From positions 558,001 through 622,000 of the forward strand of contig QANY01002360.1 in the NCBI GenBank assembly GCA_003255025.1: DNA of 64,000 nucleotides, in the 5' to 3' direction. Shown piece by piece: positions 22,703-34,935 of this stretch. Every line of letters starts with the position of its first letter. The first letter of the stretch is position 1. Source of the stretch: Datisca glomerata. Its lineage: Eukaryota > Streptophyta > Magnoliopsida > Cucurbitales > Datiscaceae. Made by a program: the position numbers and the translations under genes. A model generated the notes under the pieces. It had not been told where the DNA came from. It did no database searches and was given only the letters and a program-made list of their open reading frames with translations.

Positions 22703-23784
22703 TTGACACTCCCACTAATTTGTTTTTAAAGTAATTAATCTTTCTTTCCAGAGTTGTACTATGCTAAATTATTTAAGAAAGGCCTTGTTTGAAAAATGTC
22801 TTCACTCGTGAGAGCAGAATGAGGTTATGAAACAAATATATAAAGACATGTGCCAAAATATTATTTATTATGGTTAGAAATACTAAGGATGAGTTTTGCA
22901 GTGTTTTTGTTTTAAAGTCTTTTAATATACTAAAAAACTATATTTTAAAATAAAATTTTATTTCATGAATGTCTTAACTCGACATGCATTTTGATAGTTG
23001 GAAGTACTTCTCCAAGACACATACTCAAATATTTTATAAAATGCTTCTAAAATATAAAGTAATATGGCTCAAAGTATATACAAGTGTTTCAACTAAAAAT
23101 AAATATAAAGTAAATAGGTGATATATAATTTAACAAAAATATTTCTGAATACAACCACTCTTTCAAACACATTATAAGGTCTATTGATTTATATTAACAA
23201 ACTATTACAACACATGCACAATGGTAAATATCCGTATTTAAAATTAAGTTGCAACTAACTCAAACTCAATTAGGGGAAACAAGTAATGAATCAAACAAAT
23301 ACCCCTTAATTGCTCTTTACAAATTTTTCAAATACACATAGGGTTATGTATAAAAAAAAAGAGAGTGGATCTACATTAACATGCTAATAAGTGATCGAGA
23401 CGAGTCAAAGTGATTGTGTGAGAAGCTAAATAAAATTAACGTCATTGCATAATATTTATTTTATCGTTAAGTTAGATTTTCAACAAGATTATATAAATAA
23501 GAACATAAAACAGAACCACATACAATTTGAATGAACTCTGTGCATTGAAAATGAGCTTTCAAGACATGTGATCGAGCAAATAATAAATTCTCAATCTCTT
23601 GTTTTATTTACAACAATTTTGGTATCAAAATGAATGGTAGAAAAATCTTATAAAGTTGCGATGTAAATAGAAAGATTTTTTCGAGAAAAAATGGAAAGAG
23701 ATTTAAATTAATAAAGTAAAGAGGCCAAGAAGTAAATTCACTTTATATGATCATATACTTTAAAAATGCTTGCTAAGATAGGTA
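22703..23784. other. AT-rich intergenic DNA between the two tRNA-like genes
   Basis: About 1.1 kb with no open frame, repeat or transposon signature that I can support. Confidence 0.5.
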
Positions 23785-23857
23785 GGGAGTGTAGCTCAAA
23801 CGGTAGAGTGCTCGCTTTGCTTGCGAGAGGTATGGGGTTTGACACCCTGCATCTCTA
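23785..23857 (+). tRNA. Degenerate tRNA-Ala (TGC), likely pseudogene
   Basis: The D arm (GCTC..GAGT), the anticodon stem CTCGC/GCGAG and the anticodon TGC in a loop TTTGCTT match plant tRNA-Ala. The acceptor stem, however, reads GGGAGTG against CATCTCT with several mispairs (G1-T72, A4-C69). The B box has decayed to GTTTGACAC, and the T at position 37 replaces the usual purine. Transcription and folding are doubtful. No T-run follows directly; one lies about 13 bases on. Confidence 0.7.
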
Positions 23858-23948
23858 GTTTAGGATTTGATTTTTTGCTTTGGTTTTTTTTTTCACCAAA
23901 TCCTCAAGATGGACCTTGATCCAATTAAAGAACATATTTAAAGATGTA

Positions 23949-24330
23949 GGGGTGTTCATGGTTCGGTCAGCTTTTTTGTAAAAAATCAACCTGAAACTTT
24001 GGTTCGACAATAAAACTGAATCAAACTGTTTAAGTCAAAAGAATCGAACCATGGGTTTTGGTTCGGTTCGATTTTATATGAAATGATATATATGATATAA
24101 AATCAAAGTGTATATATATGTGTGTGTATAATAAAAATAATAAGAATTAACATTTCAGTTCAGTTCGATTCGAAAGCTACCAAAATTTCGAACCGAACCG
24201 AAATTTCAATTATCTCATTTTCTCGAACTGAAACGAACCAAGCACATTACCATAAATCATAACTGAACCAGTCATTTTTTGTTCGATTAGGCTTTGTTGA
24301 TTCGGGACAATTTTGAACACACATACTAAT
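23949..24330. mobile_element. MITE-like element rich in GGTTCGGTT motifs
   Basis: The segment opens with 'AGGGGTGTTCATGGTTCGG' and closes with 'TTTTGAACACACAT', so the ends are short imperfect inverted repeats (GTGTTCA/TGAACAC). Inside, 'ggttcggttcg' and 'cgaaccgaaccg' face each other and would fold into a long hairpin. A start of TAGGGGTGTTCA is common in hAT-type MITEs. I could not find a clean 8-base target duplication. Confidence 0.45.
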
Positions 24331-25032
24331 ACGAAACATTGCCGTAAACATAAAAGTAATTAGTTCTCCACCAATTATTATACAAATGGAAATTATAGTA
24401 CTTAGGAACTTTAAAATTGCCACTTAAAAGAATGTTAGTTCTTTTAAATAATTGCGTTAATGTCAAAATTTTCACTTTATTCTTTGTAACCGTTTATGGC
24501 AAAGACTATTTTATCATTTTATCCATGCAACGTTCTGTCTTCTTTTTTGCTATTTTGAAGTTTTCCGGGCAGTTATAACATCAGAGTGGTTGGTTAAAAT
24601 TTACTAATCTTTTCTTTATATGAAATTTGAGATCTAATAACATTTAATTATATCTATGAATGAAAAAAATCTATTCTAGTAACATTTGATTATTTATTCA
24701 TCTTAAATTCATTATTTTCTAAAGATTTATATATAGTTAGACGGAGACGGTTTTGAGTTTTTGATATGTTTATGTTTTGTTCAAAATTTAAAATATAGAT
24801 TTTACTCATACATCATTAATTAAATATAAGTCATTTGTTTCATATATACAAGAACGACCTTATTTGGGATTAGGGGTAGATCAGGCATATTGATATCTCT
24901 CAAATTGAATCTAATCAAATATTGACATTTTACTAATTATTTATATTTTCTAACATTTATCTAATCGGAGATAGTAATTTGTATAGATGTCTAAAAATCC
25001 CTTATACAAAATACTTCCAAAATTTATAATTA
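24331..25032. other. AT-rich intergenic DNA
   Basis: No gene, RNA or transposon signature is visible in this 0.7 kb. Confidence 0.5.
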
Positions 25033-25558
25033 CTAACTCAGTGTTATGCGCGTTGCATGTTTTATTTTTAATTAGTATCAATATCATTTACAAATAAAAA
25101 TTTGAATATTTATAATATAATCTTAATGAAATACGAAAAAAGTAGATAAAAAAATATTTTATTGTACTGACACTTTTATGTATACTATTTTTTGTCAAAT
25201 AATCTTTTTAATCATTTTTAATACACAAAGAACAATCAGAAAAACTAAACGGAGATAAATGTATGAATCCATTGTGAAAATGAATGAATGCAAAAGTTAT
25301 TACGTGAATGAAACTACATTTCAAAAGTCACTTCTTATTCCATTACATTTCAAAAGACATATTTAAAAATGTCACTTTCAATTCATATTTCAAAAGTCAC
25401 TTTTCAATTGATACATTTTGACACATCTTTATTTGATGAGCAAATAAAAATACGTAAAATTATACTTTGAAGGGCAATTTTGGATTAGTAAAAATGAAGA
25501 CGGACAGAATTGTCTAAAAAAATTCATTCCCTACTTTCACTTTTTAATATATTATAGA
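25033..25558 (-). mobile_element. Small non-autonomous Helitron
   Basis: On the - strand the element starts TCTATAATATATTAAAAAGTG after an A. It ends with a hairpin (ATGC-loop-GCAT at 25058-25046), nine bases of spacer and TTAG followed by T. This is the Helitron layout (5' TC, 3' hairpin plus CTRR, insertion between A and T), with the last motif decayed from CTAG to TTAG. It is 526 bp and carries no open frame. Confidence 0.65.
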
Positions 25559-26689
25559 TTTGTGGCCAGAATTTGTTGATGCATTTAACGATCTTTCTCT
25601 TAAAGTTTGTTTATTTTGAACGTGTGACGCATACACAAGCGAATTTGATAAATAAAATTAATTAGAGATTAATATTTTAGTTTGTTCATTTGAAAATATG
25701 AAACATAAACAAGCAAAACATAAAAATGATGAGTATAGAATAAGTATTGAGTAAGGATATTATAGTGTATAATTATTGAAGTTTGACAAATAATGAAGGG
25801 AAAATTCTTTTAGGTATTATCTTTTTTTCTTCTTCTTCTTCTTTCTTCCTGCAACTCCTTCGCGCCTGTCAGACCGAGACGTCAATTGTATAGCAGATTT
25901 TAAGCTTCTCTAATCTCAGTTATTGATATTCTTCTCTAATTCGTTAGTTATGAAAGATCTGTATCATGAATAGCATATTTTTTGGCTGATTTGGTGCTCT
26001 TCACTGTAATATCCGGTTGATTCATAATTGTATTTTGGGTGCATTTATGAATAATTTTATTTAGCAAATTCTTTCGGGATTGATTAATAATTGAAATCAA
26101 GTATATTAGATTTTAGGGATTTTAAGTTCCGTTTACGTTTTCTGCAATTTTCTATTATTGACAATGATAAGAGTATAAATTTTCATTTTCTGTAGATTTT
26201 CTGTAAATTTCCGTAATCAATGGCATGTAGTATATGATTATACTATAGGTATATAATTGTCGATGATATTTTATATTCTCGTACTGATAGTATAAATTTT
26301 TATACCCATAGTATATTATTATGTACATCATATAACAACTTTTTATTATAACTATGTGCTCATAGTATATTATTATATAGTGATAGTATAGATTTATGTA
26401 CTCATAATTTCTATGACAAATATGATGAATATTTTTAATATGATGATAAATAGTAAACTTCTGATGATATATATGAATTGTGTAATGAATGATATTGTTT
26501 TATGATAGAAGTATAGTTTGAAATAATTTTAAGGATTGATAATGGTTTTATGATGATGTGTATAATGTTTCATCAAATATATTTCAAGTGATAGCTTTAT
26601 GGTTATATGATACTAGTACATAAATATATATTGTATATTTATATACGATTTTATTTTTTTTAAATATGTGATCTTTATAATACTTAACC
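25559..26689. other. AT-rich DNA between the Helitron and LINE B
   Basis: No gene is seen. From 26220 to 26420 the phrase 'atagtatattatta' and its variants recur several times, making a loose AT-rich repeat cluster. Confidence 0.45.
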
Positions 26690-26815
26690 ATGGTTTCAGT
26701 TTTTTCTCTCGACTCTGAGATGCGCTCTGTCCGACCCTTAAGTATGTCTCTCTTTCCACTCTTTTTAAGTGGTTTGTCCTTTCTACAAAAACGTTTGGTG
26801 TCTAGTTTGGAGTAA

Positions 26816-28165
26816 ATGATAGAAAAATGGAGGCAACTCTCTCTCGCGGAAGAGGAAAACAACATAGTGGAGATACTAAGTGAGATAGTGGCAACAGAAA
26901 TCGACCCATCCCGATGTCTTCTCGGTAAGGTCATTTCCCCACACTCTATCATTAACTCTACATTTAGAAGCATGATGTTACAAGTTTGGAACCCTCGGAG
27001 GAAAGTTTCCATTAGAGTTGTAGGTGAAGCTCTGTTTTTAATCGAATTTTATGAGGCTCTAGACAATAAGAAATTGCTTCAAAATGAACCATGGCACTTT
27101 GATAAGGCCTTGGTAGTGATTGAGAATATACGTGGGTTTTGCCAACCCCTACGGACACCCCTCAACATTTTTAAAATATGAGCTAGGGTCTTTAATCTTC
27201 TGGTGTTGTGTATGACTTCAAAAATGACAGAAATAATAGGGAAGAATTTGGGTGATTTCATAGTAGTTGATGAACACTTAGAAGGGGCTTTATGGTCAAT
27301 ATCTACGTATAAGAGTTCGGTTAAACACCTCCAAACCACTGTGAAAGGGAATGAAAATCAGAATTGATAACGATGAAGACATTTTGTGGGTTAATTTCCA
27401 ATATGAACGATTATCAGATTTTTGTTATTTGTGTGGCTGCATCTATCATGTGGAAAAGGGATGTTCGAAGTGCCTCGGGGAGGAAGAGCAATCTATTAAA
27501 TTAAACCCTCAATTCGGGTCTTGGCTCAGGGCTCAATCCCAGCGGAGGTTTAAGGAAGCAAAGGGGGAAGAAGAACGGAGCTCCTCAGACATGGAGAACA
27601 ACACAAAGGACTTTCGCAGAAAATTAGAAGTCTTTGTTACCCAAAAGGGGAGCTTATTCTTGGAGGAGAGTGGATTTGGCCGATGGAGATAATAGAAGAG
27701 AGGTTGTTACGAATAAGTTCAAAAATAGGAAGGAGACGTACATAGTGGCATACTATCCAATACGGAGGAGGTGGGAGTGAAGGAAATGTTTCCCAACTTG
27801 AGGAAGCCACGTCAGGCCCAAATGATTGTAGGATGATGAAAGGTGTGGAGGTAGTTTCAAAAAAGAAAGGAAAAGAAGTCTACGAAGAAAGCCAAAAGAA
27901 TTCTGGGAACTCCAAGGACCCGTCTTCAGTAATTAGGCTGGACGGACTGAATGTGACTGTTAGGCCGATGACTGGAGAGGTTTCTTTGGGATTTAAATCA
28001 GAAGTGGATCAAAGGATGAAGATACAAGACATGGATCATTTGGGAACCAACTCAGAGAATGGTCAAATAAAAATAAAGAAATGCACTTTGAGAAGTATCC
28101 AGAACCAGAAGAAAGAGAAGCTTTCTTCTAGCCCCCCTCAGAAGAAGGAGTTCCATAAGAAATGA
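26816..28165 (+). pseudogene. LINE B ORF1 (DUF4283-like plus CCHC zinc knuckle)
   Basis: The first 121 codons (26816-27181) resemble the DUF4283 RNA-binding domain found in plant LINE ORF1 ('WRQLSLAEEE', 'CLLGKVISPHSI', 'LLQNEPWHFDKALVV'). After a TGA the frame resumes at 27351 with 'ILWVNFQYERLSDFCYLCG' and a C-x2-C-x4-H-x4-C knuckle (C-Y-L-C..H..C). Further basic, low-complexity stretches follow (27833-28165). It would coat LINE RNA, but it is broken here by stops. Confidence 0.82.
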
Positions 28166-28279
28166 GCAGCACAAGATCTGTCGTTATCTAAGAAATGGAA
28201 GAAAATTTGTATGTACATATTTCTTCCCAAGATTTCACCCCAGTAACGCGTCTCCTCGATGGAGCTTGCTGCTCGCAGT

Positions 28280-31000
28280 GAAAATTTTGAGCTGGAATGC
28301 TCGGGTGCTTTGGGAACTGATGGGCATTCAAATCGTTGGAGATGTTGATAGCCACCAAAGATCCCACAATGGTCTTCCTTCTGAAGACTAGGTGTTTTTC
28401 TAACAAAGGTAACGATTTACATTTTCATTTAGGTTTCGATTTCGTTTTTGTTGTTCCTAGCAAATGTCTTAGTGAGGGTCTGATAATTCTTTGGAAGAAC
28501 TCAATTGATCTGGAGATTATGTCCTATTTTAAAGGGCATATTGATTCTATTGTGGAGATGGGGGATGGGTTAAAGTGGAGATTTTTGGGTTTTTATGGAA
28601 ACCCAGATAAAAAGGAAAGATTTCATTCTTAGAGTTTGATACGTAGATTGGGGAGCCTATGTGATTTACCATGGTTTATTTGTAGAGATTTCAAAGAGAT
28701 TTTTAGATCAATCGAAGCAATTGAGGGTGTTTGTAGAGAGAAGAAATTGATGGATTACTTCCGAGAGGCTATTAACGGCTGTAATTTGATGGAGATTGGC
28801 TTCAAATGGCCTAAATTCACTTGGAATAATAGGAGATCAGGGAAAGCCAACATCCGGAAGGTCTTAGACAGGGGTTTCTGCTGCCAGAGGTGGAGATCTT
28901 ACTTTCATATGACTTTTGTCGAACACGATCGATACCTTTCCTCAAACCACAAAGCCCTCTTCTTCCGTCTGAGGCAAGCGGGGAGGGATAACAGGGCTAA
29001 TTTGTTCATGTAGATTTCATTTTGTGTCCATATTGGCAGAAGATGAGGAGTGTGAAGGTATCATTGGGGAAGCCTGGGAACAGGTAATGTTGGTATTACT
29101 GAGGTTCTTAGCCAGTATGCAGTAGCTTCGGGCCAAATTATTAACACTAACAAATTAGTTATAGCTTTCGGCCCGAACACTCCAGCCCATATACGTGATG
29201 TCTTTGATTCTACCCTCAACATAAACACGGGCCCATGCCTGAAGTCTTACTTGGATCTTCCAATTTTCCTGGACTATAGTGGGAAAAGTAAAGAAGCTTC
29301 TCATGCGCCAGCGAGAGATATAGTTCTCGGATGGAGGGAAAGAAGTTCTAATTAAAGTTGTTATTCAAGCGATACCTACTTAAGTAATGAGCTGTTTTAG
29401 AATCTCAAAGGGCCTGTGTAAGGAAATTGAAGTTGTCACTTCAAACGTCTGGTGATGTTTCTTTGATTTGGGACAAAAAAATGCACTGGTCTACCTGGAA
29501 AAAGCTGTATAAGCTGAAGGTGGAAGGGGGTTTGGGTTTTAAAGCTCTTGAGTTGTTTAACAAATCTCTATTTTTTAAGCAAGCTTGGCGACTGGTTCAA
29601 AACCTGAACAACTTACATGCTAGGATTTTTTAGGCTAAGTACTATCTAGGGTCTACTTTCTTGGAGGTGGAAGCTTCTCCATCTTCATCTTTTGTTTGGA
29701 AGAGCATTCTGTGGGGTAGAGACCTCCTTTAATTTAGCTTGAGATGGTAAATGGGCAATGGAAAATCAATCAAAGCTTTTCAGGAAAAATGGATTCCAAG
29801 GCCTTCTTCATTCAAGGTAATATCTTCCCATCCGGTCTCTTTCGAGGGTGTTTTAACGGCTGACTTTATTGATGAAAATGGTTGGAAAGAAGATTCTTTC
29901 TCACGTTTCTTTTTTCCTGATGATGTTGATCGGATTCTGTCCATCCCTCTCCCTATATCTGATTCTAATGCTTATCTGATAAATTCGGTCAATACTTGGT
30001 TAGAAGTGGGTACAAAGTGGTAGTTTCTAGTTTATCCTTGGAGGGTTTCTCGGTTTTGACATTAGTGGAGTGGTAGAAATTCTTCTGGAATCTAAAGCTC
30101 CCAAATAAGATCAAAATATTTGTATGGGGAGCAGCTTTAAATGCTCTTCCTTGCCTGAGTAATTTAGCTTGTAGAGGTATTAATATCTCAATTTCATGCA
30201 AGGTGTGTGGGAAGGAAGAATCTCTAGTGCATGCTCTATTCAAATTTTCTGTGGCTAAAGCTGTTTGTAGAGCCTCTTGCATTTTAGGGCTTCCTAAAAT
30301 GGCGGCTACCATGGATGTTTTTCTGGTTGTGAAACGTATTGTTCGACCTTCATATTTTTCTCATTTTATTACTTCATGTTGGTCGATTTGGCGGAACAGG
30401 AACGGTGTTAATAATGATCGAAGGACTGTCTCATGAGAAAGTATTATGTGCTGGGCAAATTCATTTTTAAATGGGTTTGAATCTTGTAATCAGGTCTTGG
30501 GGAAGGCTGCCACCCCCTGGTAGATTGGTTGTTCGGCATTGACGTCCTCCTCTGGTTGACTATTTCAAGCTCAATGTGGATGCCACATGCGGGTATTCCT
30601 TTGGCACATGTTTGAGCATTGTCATTCACAATGCATCAGGAGAAGTTATAGTGGCTATGGTGAAAAGATGACCTCGTAATCTTTATGTTGAAGCTGCCGA
30701 GGCTTATGCTTTATTGGAAAGTCTTTTGTTGGCCTCATTTATAGGTGTTCCTATCCATGCAGCGGAATCTAATTCTCTTAGCACGGTCAGAGCTTGCCAA
30801 GGTGTTTCAAATCTTATTGTGGAGACGTATGCTTTCATTAACGATTATATATCTTTGTTATCGACTTTTGATTGCTCCATTTGTCATATTCCTAGGAATG
30901 AGATTGACTAAATTAGTCATGTTGGAGGCTAACTATTCAGTTTGGCTTGAGGATGCTTCCCCTTCTATTTGAGATGTTTTGTTTGAGGATTCTCATTGGT
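28280..31000 (+). pseudogene. LINE B ORF2 remnant (endonuclease, zf-RVT, RNase H)
   Basis: ORF2 starts with 'ILSWNAR' near 28285. Endonuclease pieces at 28336-29013 include 'FLLKTRCFSNK' and 'PWFICRDFKEIF', where the conserved GDFNE has decayed. After the deletion junction come 'SYLDLPIFLD', 'DKKMHWSTWKKLYKLKVEGGLGFKAL' (29427-29633), the zinc-binding 'CKVCGKEESLVHALF' (30195-30240) and the RNase H start 'DYFKLNVDAT'. A TGA after 'MVKR' and others block the frame. Confidence 0.85.
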
Positions 31001-31050
31001 GTTCTTAATGAAAGATGTTTAGTTTCCAAAAAAAGAATCATGGTTTCTGC

Positions 31051-31841
31051 ACACATATGGTACTATGTTGTACGTGTATATAAATATATATTATTGAAAG
31101 TTTTAATATTAATAATAAACTTGACGTTGGATATTCTCATTGACATAAGAATCTTGACTCAATTTCTTAAGATGAAGTATGGATTATTAACCATATTGTA
31201 TTTAAGAACAAACAAAATTATAATAACAATCAATAAGTTATGCTGACATACAAAATAGTATGTAATTATATAGTATATAATCTTATACTTTGAGTATAAT
31301 AATATACTATATAACAAAAAGTACGAGAAATCTGTAGAATATAGAAAAGTATACTGGTTTGCCTTTAGAAAACAGAGAAAAACAGAGGGACAAACTGCTA
31401 ACTCGTTAAATAGATATACTAAGTCAGTTTCATGAAAAAAAAAAAAAACTAAAAAAAACTCAGAAAAATCTCAGAAAAATCAGGCATAAACTTTAGATTA
31501 CGCCTAAATCACAAGCACAAAAAACTTACCTGTAATATACTGTTATATAAAAAAATGAAAGCTGAAATTTTAGTTTACAATCGCGATTTTTCCTGAACGC
31601 TACGTTGTTAGATGTAGATTCACGTCAATTTGCTTCGATTTAGTTTTGTGATGAAGATTTTAAAGATTTTCTCTTAGATCTTGAAGCGTCGCCGCGTGAG
31701 AGAATTATGGGCTAGGATTTTGATTGTTCGTTGAAATGAGACGTGAGAGAGGTAGTTTTCCTTTTATTATTAAGGATAATTTCGGCAGTTTACTATTATT
31801 ATTAGATTTTCATGCAGGGTTCTAGTTAATTCGACTATTTG
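31051..31841 (+). repeat. Segmental repeat flanking LINE B, shared with 45827-46711
   Basis: The DNA following the LINE B tail aligns with the DNA following LINE B copy 2, including 'agattcacgtcaatttgcttcg' and the stretch around 'cttagatcttgaagcgtcg'. Shared flank means that the two loci are copies of one insertion rather than two insertions. The alignment ends at 31842-31845 (TGCA), where WDR6-like exon 2 begins. Confidence 0.85.
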
Positions 31842-33439
31842 TGCATTGGAATGGTTACTGAAGAATCTGTGAATTTGATCCAGCTGTATTCTTTGCCAAA
31901 GTTTAGTCATTGGGTGCTGGACTTATGCTTCTTGAAGGTGTAGTATTTCTTAACTTTATCTCGTTGCATTGCTTATTATAGGCCTTGAATTATATTCTTC
32001 TCATTTGCTTTGATGCTAACTTTGTGTTATTTGATTGCAGAACAATTTTGGAGCTTCTTCGTCCGAAGAAAATCGTTTTCTTGCCATAGGTTGCAGTGAC
32101 AATTCTATTCATATCTGGGATATTTCAGAATCCATTATTCTTCTTGAAGTTAAATCTCCAGGTCATAATGATGAAGTGTCGAACTTTGATATTCAGTTGC
32201 GTATTTATTATTTTCTTCTTCTTCTGAATTTCCTATCTTTTCTGACTCGGCTTGTTCTTATTTTCCACTGAAGAGAGGTGCCTTCTCTACTCACTGCGAT
32301 TATGGGGTGATTGAGTTGCTTCATTATAATAAACAAGATATTTGATGAGCTTACAGTGGTTGTACGTTTATATCACAGCCCGTTAGTAGGTGATGATATT
32401 TATGGTGCTTCACATTCACATACTTGATGTACCTTCCGCTATCATATTTCTTGACTTCTATGTTTTTTATGGTGTTTCTTGACTTCTATGTTGTCCATTT
32501 CCACATCCCTTGCTGCACTTTCTGCCATCGTCATTCTCAAGCCTACGCTCCTTAATTGCCGCATTCTCAAGCCTATATGTTCCATGAACACGTCCCAGTC
32601 TAAATTTTGTAAAATTTTCCAGGGGAGAGATGAAATAAAGTATATTTTCAAAGATGCATGGGAGATAGAATTTTTTAACATTTTTTAATATGTTATAACT
32701 AGCAGTACAGAATGAAAATACGGTCTCATGAAGCCTCTTCTTGGTCTCAATATATTTTTCTTTTTTGATGGGTAACTCGATAAGTTTTTTATTCTGTCTA
32801 CTTCATGACTCAATGCACATTTTGCTGTAAATTCTTCCAGATGCTGGTGTGTGGTGATCTTCGCGGTAATCTTGTTGTATTCCCTCTATCAAATGATGTA
32901 TTAGTAGACGCCTCAGCTGGGTCAAGAGTAAAGATTTCTCCAGTCAGGTTTTTTAAAGGAGCTCATGGAATATCCACTGTCTCAAGTATTGCAGTAGCCA
33001 GATTAAACTCAAATCGAACAGAAATACGCTCGGTATTGCTCAGATCGCCCTCAAGTGATTTTTTGTTATGCTCTAACAACCTATATTTTTTACTGGCGAT
33101 AGCCAAAGAAATCAATTGATGTCCTATTCGTTCTCAGTCATAGGAGAAACAATGATGATCACTGTCACTGTTACTGGCATGAGTACAAATTACAATAGTT
33201 CTAGAAAAATTGTTCCAGTAACTTCCTAAATACACATCTTAAGCTGCCATCATCGTACTACATGGGTGCTCGTTGCTCCACTTTTCCACATGTTTAGTTG
33301 GCATTATATGATTGTCTCTAACTGTAACACAATTGTCCTTACCATTCTTCATTTTGTTGAAATGCTGGTGATTAGTCCTACAGGTGTTTGTTTATGAAAT
33401 TTACTGATAAAAAACCAAAATATAGGAATCTGACATCTC

Positions 33440-33755
33440 TAGGATTAACATTATTGGTCTTATTGACCCATGGAAATCCTATGGGGCGTTTGGTTAGAAC
33501 AGAATAAGAGATTTTTTGAAGATGTTTCAACGGATATTGACCTTTTGTGAGATAAGATACATTTTTGGGTTGCTTTGTGGGTGTCTACTTCTAAATGGTT
33601 TAAGGATATTCCTAAATATTTTATTAATTCTGACTGGTTGACTCTTTGTATAGATTGACTCTATCTTTTGATTTTGGCTAGGATGGCTTATCCTCCGAAC
33701 TAAAGATTGTACCTATCTTTTTATTAATACAATTTTTGTTTCCTATAAAAAAAAG
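33440..33755 (+). mobile_element. LINE D 3' fragment in intron 11 of copy 2
   Basis: Mirror image of 16432-16745, with the same '[12 protein letters not shown]' region and the 'tttcctataaaaaaaag' tail. Confidence 0.78.
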
Positions 33756-33869
33756 AATGTAGCGTTACCAAAATGTCATGACGGGTAACATGATTACTTT
33801 GTTTGGGTAATTGTCTAATATGTGTGTTCTGGGTGATGTTAATAGAGTTTATTGTCCTTTTTCTTTTCT

Positions 33870-34935
33870 ATTTTTTATAGGAAACAAATTTTGCGTTGAA
33901 AGAAAATATTCACAATGGAAAGGGACAAGAAACCCTGCTCAACGTAAAAAAACAGACGACCCATAAGTTATACAATTGGAAGCAAAAAAAAAAAAAAGGA
34001 GGGCCATGAAAGTGATACAGGCAAGCTTAAAAAACAGGTTAAAACAAATAATTAGTCTAACGTCTGACTTGTCCTAAAAAAAGCTCAGATTCCTTTCCTT
34101 CCAGTCAGACCAAAAAAGAGCTCGAGCCGCAGAGGATCACAGAGTTCTCTTTCTTTCCATGATAATTACCCAGACAAATTTCAGCCGGGAACACCAAGAA
34201 ATATCAACACACTTTCCAGAACACTTTTCCAAAGCAAGACAGAAAACGGACAGTGGGATACAGATGATCCATATCTTCCACTGCTGAGCCACGCATCAAT
34301 GAGGGGATGGAAAACAAAGAAGGAAAACTCTATTGTACCACATCACACGTGTTAATCTGTATATGGGAAAAGCACCAAGCAAAGAGAAGGATTTCCTTGG
34401 AACCTTAGCCTTCCAAATCATATTAAAATAACTGCCAGGGGAGTACCAAATGAGGATTTACTAGAGAACCCCAAGGGAATCTATAATCCATGTCCTAGGA
34501 TCTACAGAAGTGGGAGACATAGCTATACCCTCCAAAATAGGCAGTAACGAAGAGAGGTTAAGAATTCCCCCTTTCGTTAAGGTTTCTAAAGAAATCTAAC
34601 TGCAAAGAGCTTTGAGAACTCAACGAGCAAAGAAGATGAGAAATTGGTTTATTATGAGCCCTTAAAGATCATAAAGGCGTGGAGGATGAAGACAAAGAGG
34701 AGACTAAGCAATCCAACAAACTTCCTAGAACTTAATCCTAGAATAGTTTCTGACATGAAATTTACAAAAAGAAGAGAAATGATGTATACCTTACACAAAT
34801 GAATTTCCAGGGACTTCTGTGAGACCCTCTAGCCATCCTCCCACCTTCCCTGCCATTCTCACGCCATCCATACTCGCTGACAATAATAGAATGCCGAAAA
34901 GAATCCTCTTCCACTGGGAACTGCCACAGTCATGA
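33870..34935 (-). mobile_element. LINE C fragment in intron 11 of copy 2
   Basis: Mirror image of 15105-16165, without the 145-bp duplication seen in copy 1. Confidence 0.8.

Larger units (their letters stand above)
26690..31050 (+). mobile_element. LINE family B copy 1 with ORF1, RT core deleted
   Basis: This is a near full-length plant L1-like element. A 5' leader is followed by an ORF1 with a DUF4283-like domain and a CCHC knuckle (26816-28165). Next come the ORF2 endonuclease (28280-29010), a fused RT tail, the zf-RVT region (29430-30430), an RNase H domain (30550-30920) and a tail 'tttccaaaaaaag' (31021-31033). Compared with LINE B copy 2, about 1.3 kb holding the RT catalytic core is missing at 29082-29087. 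Many stops are present. Confidence 0.9.

Noticed and set aside
22549..22734. Open frame across the tRNA-Phe gene on the + strand
   Set aside because: It reads the antisense of the tRNA and has no protein features; such frames are a known by-product of tRNA genes.
23785..23857. SINE derived from tRNA-Ala
   Set aside because: The tRNA-like part is complete from end to end, and no SINE body, A tail or target duplication follows.
26220..26420. Terminal repeat pairing 26220-26420 with 31240-31330
   Set aside because: Both are rich in 'tatagtatatta' phrases, but I could not align them over a useful length; shared AT composition explains it.
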